The position numbers were made by a program, and so were the translations under genes. A stretch of 64,000 nt of DNA, from NCBI RefSeq assembly GCF_000331735.1, contig NC_020126.1, forward strand, positions 7,195,501 to 7,259,500, in the 5' to 3' direction. The stretch's first letter is position 1. Every line of letters begins with the position of its first letter. Source of the stretch: Myxococcus stipitatus DSM 14675. GTDB taxonomy: Bacteria; Myxococcota; Myxococcia; Myxococcales; Myxococcaceae. This document shows positions 1 to 8,199 of this stretch, one piece after another. The notes below the pieces were generated by a model. The model saw only the letters and a program-made list of their open reading frames with translations, had not been told where the DNA came from and did not search any database.

Positions 1-1
1 G

Positions 2-250
2 GAGGAGCAGGCGAAGAAGGTCGGCTCCATCAAGGTCACCATCAAGCGCAAGGTCGGCGAGCAGGACAAGCTGTTCGGCTCCGTCACCGCGCTGGACATC
101 GCCGAGGCCGTTGCCTCCGCGGGCCAGACGGTGGACCGCCGCGCCATCCACCTGCCGGAGCCCATCAAGACGCTGGGCAACTTCGAGGTGGAGCTGCGCC
201 TGCACCGCGAGGTGACGGCGAAGATCAAGGTCGAGGTCGCCGCCGAGTAA
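2..250 (+). CDS. rplI: 50S ribosomal protein L9, C-terminal part (5' end outside window)
   Basis: The reading frame is open from the window edge and encodes the last 82 residues of L9, a protein that binds 23S rRNA in the large subunit. The C-terminal domain is recognisable: a KLFGSVT segment, then an IAEAV helix, a [15 protein letters not shown] segment, and a final strand ending in KIKVEVAAE. The start lies upstream of the window. L9 is usually followed by dnaB; here three unrelated genes come first. Confidence 0.95.
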   Translation, partial: EEQAKKVGSIKVTIKRKVGEQDKLFGSVTALDIAEAVASAGQTVDRRAIHLPEPIKTLGNFEVELRLHREVTAKIKVEVAAE

Positions 251-280
251 CGGCGCGCTGCCACGCACCTGCTTCACAAG

Positions 281-314
281 AGGCCGTCCGGGGAGACCCG
301 GGCGGCCTTTTGCG
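281..314 (+). terminator. Rho-independent terminator after rplI
   Basis: A GC-rich stem (GGCCGTCCGGG paired with CCCGGGCGGCC, one mismatch) with a very short loop is followed by TTTT, 30 bases after the rplI stop. It should end the ribosomal transcript before the acyltransferase gene. Confidence 0.75.
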
Positions 315-412
315 TGGGAGTCCGGTTGGCGCCGCCGCCGGTCCGTCCCGCGACATGCGCATGGAGGCGTCCGGGCGGAGTGCGTATCCCGGGAGGCACT
401 GGAGGCTCACGC

Positions 413-1594
413 ATGAGCACGCCCGCGCCCTTCCCTGCCTCGCCGAGTGAATCCCATCGCCCCGACCTGGATTGGCTCCGTGTGGTCGCCATCCTGGTGC
501 TGCACTTCTTCCACACGGGGATGATGTTCAACACGTGGGACTGGCACCTCAAGTCGCTCGTGGCGCTCCCCGCGCTGGAGTGGACCATGGACATCCTGCA
601 CCACGTGCGCATGCCGCTGCTGATGGTCATCTCCGGCATGGGCACGGCGCTCGCCCTGCGGCATCGCTCCGTGCGGGCGTTCGCGGGAGACAGGGCGCGG
701 AGGCTCCTGGTGCCGGTGCTCTTCGGGATGCTCGTGGTGGTGCCGCCGCAGATCTACGTGGAGCGGGTGTTCCGAGGGCAGTTCCACGGCGGCTATGTGG
801 ACTTCTACCCGTCCGTGTTCGCGCTCGTGCCCTACCCCGCGGGGAGCTTGAGCTGGCACCACCTCTGGTTCGTCGTCTACCTCTTCGTCTACTGCGTGCT
901 CGCGTTGCCGCTGTTCGCCTTGCTGGGCCAGCCGCGCGTGAAGCCCTGGCTTGCGAAGCTGGAGGCGTGGCTGTGCCGAGGGGCGAACGTCGTGTGGTTG
1001 GCCGCGCCGCTCGCGCTCAATGACCTGTGGCTGCATGCCTACCCGGTGACGCATGGGCTGCTCGATGACCCGCGGAACTTCGGCCACTACGGGTGGCTGT
1101 TCCTCGCGGGGCACCTCCTCGGTCGAGCCCCTCGACTCTGGGAGGTGTTGGTGGAGCGCCGCTGGGTGCTCCTGGGCGTCTCGGCGGTGCTCTTCGCGGT
1201 GATGGCGCCGGAGAACGAGTTCCCACTCGTGCCGGAGACCCTCGGCGCCGCGTCGTCACAGTGGCTCTTCATCCTCACGGCGCTGGCGTGGGCCCGCCGG
1301 TGCATCCAGACGCGACGGCCGTGGCTGCGGTACGCGGCGGAGCGCTCGTATCCGTTCTACATCCTCCACCAGACGGTCATCATCGTCGTGGGCTTCGCGC
1401 TGCTGCGGTTGCCGGTGGGGCCGTGGCCCCTCTTCGGCTGCGTGCTGGTGTCGTCCTTCCTGGCCACGTGGGTGCTCAGCGAGATGGTGGCCCGCCTGTC
1501 CTGGCTGCGGCCCTTCTTCGGCCTGAAGGCCCGCGCGACCCGGGCCCGCGCCGAGGCCGCGATTCCCGCCGCGTCCCCCGGGCATACTGCGTGA
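413..1594 (+). CDS. Acyltransferase 3 family membrane protein
   Basis: This 393-residue integral membrane protein has about ten hydrophobic segments. It belongs to the acyltransferase 3 (OpgC/OafA-like) family, which moves acyl groups onto sugars or glycans across the inner membrane. The family N-terminus is present: DWLRVVAILVLHFFHTG at about residues 22-38, including the conserved His after the first helix. An in-frame ATG lies further upstream, but 413 is preferred because GGAGG sits seven bases before it and the upstream part is Pro/Arg-rich with no family similarity. The substrate is unknown. It is followed after 10 bases by a LytS/LytR-type pair, so the three genes probably form one operon. 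Confidence 0.8.
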   Translation: MSTPAPFPASPSESHRPDLDWLRVVAILVLHFFHTGMMFNTWDWHLKSLVALPALEWTMDILHHVRMPLLMVISGMGTALALRHRSVRAFAGDRARRLLVPVLFGMLVVVPPQIYVERVFRGQFHGGYVDFYPSVFALVPYPAGSLSWHHLWFVVYLFVYCVLALPLFALLGQPRVKPWLAKLEAWLCRGANVVWLAAPLALNDLWLHAYPVTHGLLDDPRNFGHYGWLFLAGHLLGRAPRLWEVLVERRWVLLGVSAVLFAVMAPENEFPLVPETLGAASSQWLFILTALAWARRCIQTRRPWLRYAAERSYPFYILHQTVIIVVGFALLRLPVGPWPLFGCVLVSSFLATWVLSEMVARLSWLRPFFGLKARATRARAEAAIPAASPGHTA

Positions 1595-1604
1595 CGGACC
1601 TCCC

Positions 1605-2750
1605 ATGGCCACCCTCGCCTCCAGCTCCGCGACCCAGCCGCGCCCCTGGCGATGGCCGCGCGTCCGACTCCAGCCCGCCCTCGCGACCTTCGCCCTCTGC
1701 ATGGTCGTAGGTGTCTCGTACGGCAGCGCGGTGCGGCTGGACCAGCTCGCCAACGGGTTGACGTCCGTGCCGGCGTCGCGCGCCTACCTCTGGGAAATCA
1801 CGGGAGCGCTGTCGGCGTGGCTGTCGCTGCCCATCATCCAGTTCGCGGCCCTCAACGCCCCGTCTCCCCGCGTGGGGTGGCCGCGCTTCCTGGCCGTGCA
1901 CGGGCTGGCGTTTCCGCTCTACTCGGTGGTGCACATCCTGCTCATGCTGGGCATGCGTCATCCGCTCTACGCGGCCCTCGGCTGGGGGGAGTACGAGTAC
2001 GGCCCGCTCGGCTTCCGCCTGCCGATGGAGGTGGCGAAGGACGTGATTGCCTACAGCCTGGGCGCGACGGTCATCGTCCTCCTGGCCGCGTGGCGGGAAC
2101 GGCACGAGCGGGCCTTGCGGGCCGCCGAGCTCGAGGGCGAGCTGAGGGCCGCGCAGCTCCGGGCCCTCACCGGACAGCTCCATCCGCACTTCCTCTTCAA
2201 CTCACTGCACGCCATCAGCTCCGTGATGTACGAGGACCTGGCGCGCACGGACCGGCTGCTGAGTGACTTGGGTCAGGTGCTCCGGGCCAGTCTGGAGCGC
2301 AGCGAGCCCACCTGGACACTGGCCGAGGAGCGCGCGCATGCGGGGCGGTACATCTCGCTGCTGTCGGCGCGCTTCGGAGACAGGCTCTCGGTGCGCTGGA
2401 GCGTGGACCCGGGACTGGAGTCGGCGCACGTCCCCTGCTTCGCCCTGCAGACGCTGGTGGAGAACGCGGTGAAGCACAACCAGGACCGTCGTGAAGCGCT
2501 CGAGGTGAGAATCCGCGCGCGGGCGGGACAAGCGTTGTGGCGCCTGGAGGTCGAGGACACGGGGCGAGGCTTTGGTGAGGAGTCCCCCGCAGCGGGCCCT
2601 CGCGTGGGGCTCTCGCACCTGGAGCAGGTGCTGTTGCTGCTGCATGGCGGGCAGGCTTCGCTGGAGCGAGGCCAAGGCCCCGAGGGGGGCGCACGCGTGT
2701 CGCTGACCCTGCCTCGAGGAGCCACCGGCGGGACGGAGGCGACGCCGTGA
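1605..2750 (+). CDS. LytS/YehU-type sensor histidine kinase
   Basis: This 381-residue kinase has four predicted membrane helices in its first 160 residues and no obvious extracellular sensor domain. A short coiled linker is followed by the His_kinase domain typical of LytS, AlgZ and YehU, with the phospho-acceptor motif QLHPHFLFNSLHAIS at about residue 190. The ATP-binding part shows the N-box ALQTLVENAVKHN and the glycine box EDTGRGF. Its stop overlaps the start of the response regulator gene by four bases (GTGA), so the two are translationally coupled partners. The signal is unknown. Confidence 0.88.
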   Translation: MATLASSSATQPRPWRWPRVRLQPALATFALCMVVGVSYGSAVRLDQLANGLTSVPASRAYLWEITGALSAWLSLPIIQFAALNAPSPRVGWPRFLAVHGLAFPLYSVVHILLMLGMRHPLYAALGWGEYEYGPLGFRLPMEVAKDVIAYSLGATVIVLLAAWRERHERALRAAELEGELRAAQLRALTGQLHPHFLFNSLHAISSVMYEDLARTDRLLSDLGQVLRASLERSEPTWTLAEERAHAGRYISLLSARFGDRLSVRWSVDPGLESAHVPCFALQTLVENAVKHNQDRREALEVRIRARAGQALWRLEVEDTGRGFGEESPAAGPRVGLSHLEQVLLLLHGGQASLERGQGPEGGARVSLTLPRGATGGTEATP

Positions 2751-3517
2751 CGGGCTTTCGCGTGCTCATGGTGGACGACGAAGCGCCCGCGCGGGCGAAG
2801 GTGAAGCGCCTCCTGGAACAGGAGACACGCTTCACGCTCGTGGGCGAGGCCGCCGACGGCACCGAGGCGCTGGAGCGCATCGAGGCGCTGAGGCCCGACG
2901 TGGTGGTCCTCGACGTGCAGATGCCAGGGCTCACGGGCTTCGAGGTCCTGGAGGCACTGGGGCCCGAGCACACCCCCGCGGTCATCTTCTCCACCGCCTA
3001 CGACAGCTTCGCGCTGCGGGCCTTCGAGGCGCACGCGGTGGACTACCTGCTCAAGCCCTACGACGGCGAGCGCTTCACCCGGGCGCTGGACAAGGCCCAC
3101 GCGCTGCTGCTCGGCGGAGGGCCCGAGGCCGGCAGACTCCAAGCGCTGCTGCGAGACGTGGCGGCGGCCTCCTCCCGGCGTCCCCTGGAGCGGCTGGTGG
3201 TGAAGGCGGGCGAGGCGTGGGTGCCCCTGCGGCTCGCCGACGTGTGGCGGCTGTCCTCCGAGGACAAGTACGTGCGCGTCTACACCGCCCAGGGGGAGCA
3301 TCTGATCCGCCAGAGCCTGCGGGCCCTGGAGGAACGGCTGGACCCGGCGCGGTTCGTCCGGGTGCACCGGGGCGACATCATCCAGTTGGACGCGGTGGCG
3401 AAGCTGGAGCCGTGGACACATGGCGACGGCATCCTGGTGATGAAGAACGGCACGACGGTGGTGCTCAGTCGCACCTGGCGTGATGCGTTCCTGGAGCGGT
3501 GGGGCCTGGAGGGCTGA
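2747..3517 (+). CDS. LytTR-family response regulator
   Basis: This 256-residue regulator has an N-terminal receiver domain (acidic pocket MVDDE at residues 8-12, phospho-acceptor D56 in VVVLDVQMPG, conserved Lys in LLKPYD) and a C-terminal LytTR DNA-binding domain, recognisable from IRQSLRALEERLDPARFVRVHRG. The start is GTG within the kinase stop overlap. LytTR proteins bind paired direct repeats and usually control envelope or membrane genes, so the adjacent acyltransferase is a plausible target; that is inference. Confidence 0.9.
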   Translation: MTGFRVLMVDDEAPARAKVKRLLEQETRFTLVGEAADGTEALERIEALRPDVVVLDVQMPGLTGFEVLEALGPEHTPAVIFSTAYDSFALRAFEAHAVDYLLKPYDGERFTRALDKAHALLLGGGPEAGRLQALLRDVAAASSRRPLERLVVKAGEAWVPLRLADVWRLSSEDKYVRVYTAQGEHLIRQSLRALEERLDPARFVRVHRGDIIQLDAVAKLEPWTHGDGILVMKNGTTVVLSRTWRDAFLERWGLEG

Positions 3518-3639
3518 CTTTCCAGGGAGTCCGGCCCACCCAGAGGGGAGGTCCACGCCCATCCGCCCACCCGCCGCTACAGGTCTGTGGCGGATTTCTT
3601 CTGAGATGTCAGAGCCGCCTGTACAGTGGTCGGGCAGCC

Positions 3640-5004
3640 ATGGAGAACTCCCTCGACGTCAGAGATGGGCGGAAGGTCCACGAGGACCTTGCCGCTGAGC
3701 GCGCCGTGCTTGGCTCGGTGCTCGCGGACAACACGCTCATCGCCGCGGTGGGCGAAGTCGTCCATGCGGACGATTTCTCCAGCCCGGCGCATGCGCAGAT
3801 CTTCGCGGCGATGATCCGGCTGGACGGCCAGAGCAAACAGGTCGACCACCTCACGCTGGCCGAAGAGCTGAAGGTCCTGGGGCAGCTCGTTGCTGTCGGC
3901 GGCCCCGCGTACCTGATGCGGTTGGACCAGGTGGTGCCGCTGGCCTCCAACGCCGTCCAGTACGCGAACATCGTCAAGGACCAGGCGCTGCGGCGCCGGT
4001 TGGCGAACGTCGGACGGGAGATCCAGGACCTCGCCAGCCAGGAGACGGGCGAGCTGGAGGTGTTGCTCGACGAGGCCGAGCGCAAGGTGTTCCTCCTCGC
4101 GGAGAAGAAGCGCGAAGGAGACCTGCGGCCGGTCAGCGAGCTGATGGAGCACACGCTGGACCTGCTCGACAAGATGAAGTCGGCGGCGACGGGCATCACG
4201 GGCCTGTCCACCGGCTACATCGACCTCGACAACCAGCTCACGGGACTCCACGCGGGCGAGCTCATCATCCTCGCGGCGCGTCCTGGTGTCGGCAAGACGT
4301 CGTTCGCCATGAACATGGCGGTGAACGCGGCGCTCAAGGAGAACAAGGCGGTCGGCATCTTCAGTCTCGAAATGCCCGCGGACCAGCTGCTCATGCGTCT
4401 GCTCGCCTCCACCGCGCGCGTGGACATGAAGAAGCTGCGCGGCGGTCGTCTGTCGCCGCACGACGAGGAGAAGTTCCAGGAGATGGCGGGTGCGCTCTAC
4501 AACGCGCCCATCTACATCGACGACTCCGGTGGTCTGTCTCCGTTCGACCTGCGCGCCAAGGCGCGGCGTGTGAAGCAGAAGGACCCGCGGCTGTCGCTCA
4601 TCATCATCGACTACCTCCAGCTGATGCATCAGAAGGGCAAGGTCGAGAGCCGCCAGTTGGAAGTCGCCGAAATCTCCCGTGCGCTCAAGCAGCTGGCCAA
4701 GGAGCTGGAGGTCCCCATCATCGCGCTCAGTCAGCTCAGCCGTAAGGTCGAGGAGCGCAAGGGTGGCAAGCCCATGCTGTCGGACTTGCGTGAGTCGGGC
4801 TCCATCGAGCAGGACGCCGACGTGGTGATGTTCATCCACCGTGAAGAGGTGGAGGAAGGCGGCGAGGCGCCTCAGAACGCCCAGACCACGGTCATCCCCG
4901 TGGAGCTCATCATCGCCAAGCAGCGTAACGGCCCCATCGGTGAAATCCCGCTGGTGTTCCTCGCCGAGTACACGCGCTTCGAGAGCCGCAGCCGGACCGA
5001 GTAG
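3640..5004 (+). CDS. dnaB: Replicative DNA helicase DnaB
   Basis: This is the 454-residue hexameric helicase that unwinds DNA ahead of the replisome. The N-terminal primase-interaction domain (AAERAVLGSVLADN) is followed by a RecA-type motor with Walker A ARPGVGKTSFAMN at about residue 213, Walker B LIIIDYLQLM, and the SGSIEQDADVVMF segment. Length is normal and no intein is present. The frame continues 141 bases upstream, but the ATG at 3640 gives the family N-terminus (MENSLDVRDGRKVHEDLAAERAVLG). The ribosome binding site is weak. Confidence 0.96.
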   Translation: MENSLDVRDGRKVHEDLAAERAVLGSVLADNTLIAAVGEVVHADDFSSPAHAQIFAAMIRLDGQSKQVDHLTLAEELKVLGQLVAVGGPAYLMRLDQVVPLASNAVQYANIVKDQALRRRLANVGREIQDLASQETGELEVLLDEAERKVFLLAEKKREGDLRPVSELMEHTLDLLDKMKSAATGITGLSTGYIDLDNQLTGLHAGELIILAARPGVGKTSFAMNMAVNAALKENKAVGIFSLEMPADQLLMRLLASTARVDMKKLRGGRLSPHDEEKFQEMAGALYNAPIYIDDSGGLSPFDLRAKARRVKQKDPRLSLIIIDYLQLMHQKGKVESRQLEVAEISRALKQLAKELEVPIIALSQLSRKVEERKGGKPMLSDLRESGSIEQDADVVMFIHREEVEEGGEAPQNAQTTVIPVELIIAKQRNGPIGEIPLVFLAEYTRFESRSRTE

Positions 5005-5093
5005 GCCACACGAGCACGGCGCCCTCCACGAGAGCGGCGCCTGTGCGGGATGGATCCCCTTCACGGCATGCCGCGGCGGCGTTCTCGCGCGAC

Positions 5094-5300
5094 GTGCGGG
5101 AGGTGTCCCGCGCTCACGTCGAGAGCCCCTCGCGCTACTCGCGGCCCGTGCGGAGGTAGCACTCCCCACCGCTCACGCCGCAAGCGAAGCAGGCTCCTCA
5201 TGTCCCGTGCGGAGATAGCGCGTCACCAGCGCTCACGTCGCAAGCGAGGCGAGCCCGCGCGCTATTCGTGGCCCGTGCGGAGGTAGCGCACGACCAGCGC
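5094..5300. repeat. Degenerate tandem copies of the thiD 3' end
   Basis: Four imperfect copies of a 53-67 base unit begin at about 5094, 5148, 5207 and 5275. Each opens with GTGCGG(G)AG-TAGC followed by CGCTCACGTCGCAAGCG-like sequence. The last copy is the coding 3' end of thiD on the minus strand. On that strand the unit 3 copy still reads ALVTRYLRTGHE against the genuine ALVVRYLRTGHE. This fills most of the 257-base gap between dnaB and thiD, which are convergent. Confidence 0.7.
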
Positions 5301-6002
5301 CCGCGCCGTGCGCGTCGCGGCCTCCACCGTGCGCCCTCGCCCCAACTCCGTCGCCAGCGCGGACGCGAGCCTGCACCCCGTCCCCCGGCGCTCTGGCGCG
5401 CGCACCAGCCGCTGCCCCCGCAGCACGCGCACTCGCTCCGGCGTGGCCAGCACATCCGCCAGCCCGTGTTCGTCCGGCAGGTGCCCGCCCTTCACCAGCA
5501 CCGCGCCAAAGCCATGCGCCAGCAGCGCGATGGCGGCCTCTCGCGCCGCCTCCACCGAGTCCGGCACCTCGCGCCCCAGCAGCCACCCCGCTTCATCCAG
5601 GTTCGGCGTGAGCATGACGCGCGGCCCCGCGAGCGACAGGTAGCGCCTCGCGGACAGCCGGGACAACAGCTGTCCTCGTGAAGTGCGCACCACCGGGTCC
5701 ACCACCCACCACGCCCCCGTCCCCTTCAGCCCCGCACTCGCGGCGGCGAGCTGCGCGGGGCCCGGCACCATGCCCCACTTCACCGCCTGCACCCCACCCA
5801 GCTCCCGCGCCGCCGTCAACTGCGCGAGCACGACACCCGGCGGAGCCGCCTTCCACGAGAAGGTCGTCCGCCCCTGCGCCGTCTGCGCCAGGGGCACCGC
5901 CACCGGCTGCCCCCCCAGCGCTCGCACCGCCGCGACGTCCGCCAGGAGCCCCGCCCTGCCCGTGGGCTCGAGCCCCGCCAACAGCACCACCCGAGGACTC
6001 AC
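5262..6002 (-). CDS. thiD: Hydroxymethylpyrimidine/phosphomethylpyrimidine kinase-like protein
   Basis: This 246-residue ribokinase-fold kinase matches ThiD, which phosphorylates hydroxymethylpyrimidine to its pyrophosphate in thiamine synthesis. Visible motifs are the N-terminal GLEPTGRAGLLADVAAV (usually GxDPSGGAG), KWGMVPG, VVDPVV, TPNLDEAGWLLG, VLVKGGHLP and the anion-hole GTGCRLASALATELGRG. The GTG start at 6002 overlaps the upstream hydrolase stop by four bases; a longer frame to 6089 would run deep into that gene. The changed N-terminal motif leaves some doubt about substrate. Confidence 0.82.
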   Translation of the reverse strand: MSPRVVLLAGLEPTGRAGLLADVAAVRALGGQPVAVPLAQTAQGRTTFSWKAAPPGVVLAQLTAARELGGVQAVKWGMVPGPAQLAAASAGLKGTGAWWVVDPVVRTSRGQLLSRLSARRYLSLAGPRVMLTPNLDEAGWLLGREVPDSVEAAREAAIALLAHGFGAVLVKGGHLPDEHGLADVLATPERVRVLRGQRLVRAPERRGTGCRLASALATELGRGRTVEAATRTARALVVRYLRTGHE

Positions 6003-6763
6003 CGCCGATGCTCTCGCGCCTTCTGCACGAAGGACTTGTAGAGCCCCACATGCACGGGAATCGTCGTGGACATGTACTCGGGATGCCACTGCACCCCCAC
6101 CGCGAAGGCATGCACCGTGGACTCGATGGCCTCCACCACGCCATCCGGCGCCAGCGCGGTGATGCTCACATCCGTCCCGGCGCTGCGCACCGCCTGATGG
6201 TGCGTGGAGTTCACCATCAGCTGCCCGTGCCCCACCGCCTCCGCCAGCAACGTGCCGCTGCGCACGTCCACCGGGTGCTGCGGCTGCGTCCGGTCATGCT
6301 TCTGCTCGTGCTCGCGCGCGCCCTGCACCTCGCGGCCGATGTCCTGGAACAGCGTGCCGCCCAGCACCACGTTGAGCAACTGCATGCCGCCACACACGCC
6401 CAGCACCGGCATGTTGCGCTTGAGCGCGCCGCGCATCAGCGCCGCCTCGAACGCCGTGCGGCCCTCCTTCAGCGCGCCCAATCCCTCGCGGGCCGTCTCG
6501 CCATAGGCCTCGGGAGGAATGTCGAACGCGCCACCGGTGACGAGCAGCCCCGACACCCGGTCCAGGTACGCATCCACGCACGTGGGGTCATCCGCGTACG
6601 GCAACACGAAGGGAAGCCCGCCTGCGCGCAGCACCGCCTCCGCGTAGGGCACCTTCAGCTCGTACCGCGCGAAGGGCGAGTCCTCCGGCTGGCTCCAATC
6701 CGGGGTGATGCCAATGTTCGGCCGCCGGGGCGGCTGGCCATGATGTCGCGGGTGATTGTTCAT
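5999..6763 (-). CDS. Class I glutamine amidotransferase-like hydrolase (peptidase C26)
   Basis: This 254-residue protein resembles gamma-glutamyl-GABA hydrolases (PuuD-like), cytoplasmic enzymes that cleave gamma-glutamyl bonds. The catalytic triad is complete: nucleophile C124 in LGVCGGMQLLNV, and H227 and E229 in GVQWHPEY. The N-terminal NIGITPDW is typical of the family. It lies between thiE and thiD, 21 bases after thiE and overlapping thiD by four bases, so it is co-transcribed with thiamine genes. Whether it acts on a thiamine-related amide is unknown. Confidence 0.82.
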   Translation of the reverse strand: MNNHPRHHGQPPRRPNIGITPDWSQPEDSPFARYELKVPYAEAVLRAGGLPFVLPYADDPTCVDAYLDRVSGLLVTGGAFDIPPEAYGETAREGLGALKEGRTAFEAALMRGALKRNMPVLGVCGGMQLLNVVLGGTLFQDIGREVQGAREHEQKHDRTQPQHPVDVRSGTLLAEAVGHGQLMVNSTHHQAVRSAGTDVSITALAPDGVVEAIESTVHAFAVGVQWHPEYMSTTIPVHVGLYKSFVQKAREHRR

Positions 6764-6784
6764 GAGGGGGTCCGTCGGTCGAAC

Positions 6785-7441
6785 CTACCCCCCCACTCGC
6801 CCCTGTTCAAACGCACTGGCGAGCAGACGCACGCGCTCGGCGATGTCCTGGGCGAGCAGCGCATCCGAAACCACCGCGGCGCCATGCACGCCCGTCGCCG
6901 CCACCCACGGCATGTTGTCCAACCCCACCCCACCAATCCCCACCACCGGCAGAGGGCTCCCCTTCACCACGCGCGCGAGCCCCTCCACCCCCAACACCGG
7001 TGCGGGAACCTGCTTCGTCGTCGTGCCGAAGACGGGCCCCACGCCCACGTAGTCCGCGCCCGCCTCGCGCGCGGCGATGGCGCCCTCCACACCACGCACC
7101 GTCACCCCCACCAGGCGCCCAGGCCCGAGCAACGAGCGCGCCGCCTCGGGAGGCACATCCTCGTCGCCCACGTGCACGCCATGCGCATCCGAGAGCAGCG
7201 CCAGGTCCACCCGGTCATTGAGCAGGCACACCGCCCCCGCGCGCCGGCAGAGCTGGACGACCTGGCGAGCCACCTCCAGCGCCTCACGCACCGGCGTGCG
7301 CTTCATCCTCAGCTGCACCACCCGCGCCCCTCCCGCCAGCAGCCGCTCCGCCTTGGCCACCAGCGGCATGTCCGGCCGCACGGTGTCGTCACAAAGCAGA
7401 TAGGGGCCCGGGGGAAGCAGTGGACGAAGCGAGGCGTTCAT
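6785..7441 (-). CDS. thiE: Thiamine-phosphate synthase
   Basis: This 218-residue TIM-barrel enzyme joins hydroxymethylpyrimidine pyrophosphate and thiazole phosphate to give thiamine phosphate. The family motifs LLNDRVDLALLSDAHGVHVG, GVTVRG, ADYVGVGPVFGTTTK and VVGIGGVG are present. The usual QLREK motif reads QLRMK at about residue 44. The ATG at 7441 gives normal length; the frame continues to 7630 but would cross the divergent gene. It is the first gene of a thiE-hydrolase-thiD operon. No TPP riboswitch fits in the 93-base region upstream. Confidence 0.88.
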   Translation of the reverse strand: MNASLRPLLPPGPYLLCDDTVRPDMPLVAKAERLLAGGARVVQLRMKRTPVREALEVARQVVQLCRRAGAVCLLNDRVDLALLSDAHGVHVGDEDVPPEAARSLLGPGRLVGVTVRGVEGAIAAREAGADYVGVGPVFGTTTKQVPAPVLGVEGLARVVKGSPLPVVGIGGVGLDNMPWVAATGVHGAAVVSDALLAQDIAERVRLLASAFEQGRVGG

Positions 7442-7468
7442 CGGCACCAGGAAGACGGGACGGCGGCG

Positions 7469-7494
7469 TTGACAGGCGGCCCCTCTGCTATAAG
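7469..7494 (+). promoter_or_regulatory. Possible promoter for the 7535-8849 operon
   Basis: TTGACA at 7469-7474 and TATAAG at 7489-7494 match sigma-70 elements well, but the spacer is only 14 bases, shorter than the usual 16-18. It lies 40 bases before the ATG at 7535, and the same region must serve thiE on the other strand. Confidence 0.4.
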
Positions 7495-7534
7495 GTGGCG
7501 CGCTGTTTTCCAAGCAATTCTGAGGATTTGAAAC

Positions 7535-7888
7535 ATGGCGGACACGGTGGACCCCAAGTATCTCGATAAGCGCACCGCGGAGCGGTACCTGCGCTCGGGC
7601 CAGTTGGACGAGAAGGCGCTGGAGCGCCACCTCAAGGGCCTGCCGGACGTGGCGGACAAGGCCACCCCGGTGGAGACGCTCATGGTCGACGACGTCGAGG
7701 ACTACGACGACGAAGACGATGATGAGGACATGGACGACGAGGACGAGAGCGACGACGAGGTCTCCAACGACGAGGCCGACCTGGAAGCCGTCGCCTCCGC
7801 CGCCGACACCTCCGACGCCGCCCCCTCCTCCGACGTCGCGGGCGTCCCTGATTCTTCCGACGAGGGCGGGGAGTCCAACACCCCATGA
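7535..7888 (+). CDS. Hypothetical protein with acidic low-complexity tail
   Basis: Function not recognised. The 117-residue product has a short helical N-terminal part (DPKYLDKRTAERYLRSGQLD, residues 6-25, the sort of sequence that could bind a partner) and then a strongly acidic, disordered tail of Asp/Glu runs from about residue 52. There is no signal peptide or membrane segment. GAGGA nine bases before the ATG supports the start. The stop overlaps the next start by four bases, so it is coupled to the DUF1844 gene. Confidence 0.8.
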   Translation: MADTVDPKYLDKRTAERYLRSGQLDEKALERHLKGLPDVADKATPVETLMVDDVEDYDDEDDDEDMDDEDESDDEVSNDEADLEAVASAADTSDAAPSSDVAGVPDSSDEGGESNTP

Positions 7889-8199
7889 GCCCCGTGGACG
7901 AGAAGCGCGGCGAGACCTTCGTGATGCGGGGGGAAGCGCGCTCCGCGTCCGAGGAGGCCATCTCCTTCAGCACCTTCATCGTGGGGCTGGGCACCGCGGT
8001 GCTCATCTACCTCGGTGATGCTCCGAATCCGGAGACGGGCCAGACGAGCAAGGACCTGCCGCTGGCCCGGCAGAACCTGGAGCTGCTGTCGATGCTGCGC
8101 GAGAAGACGCGAGGCAACCTCACCGTCGACGAAGAGAAGCTCTTCGACGGCCTGCTCGCGGACATGCGCCTGCGCTTCGTGGAGGCAAGCAAGCGGTGA
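7885..8199 (+). CDS. DUF1844 family protein
   Basis: This 104-residue protein carries the DUF1844 signature: ISFSTFIVGLGTAVLIYLGDAPNPETGQ near residues 26-53, then DLPLARQNLELLSMLREKTRGNLTVDEEKLFDGLLADMRLRFVE. The hydrophobic first part may associate with a membrane. The family is widespread in deltaproteobacteria-type genomes and has no assigned function. It is coupled by ATGA overlaps or near overlaps to the genes on both sides. Confidence 0.85.
   Translation: MSPVDEKRGETFVMRGEARSASEEAISFSTFIVGLGTAVLIYLGDAPNPETGQTSKDLPLARQNLELLSMLREKTRGNLTVDEEKLFDGLLADMRLRFVEASKR

Noticed and set aside
5678-7531. 617-codon plus-strand frame over the thiamine operon
   Set aside because: Its composition (Pro, His, Arg) is that of a shadow frame; the minus-strand genes have clear motifs.
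7442-7534. TPP riboswitch before thiE
   Set aside because: The region is 93 bases, shared with a divergent gene, and lacks the conserved CTGAGA and related elements.
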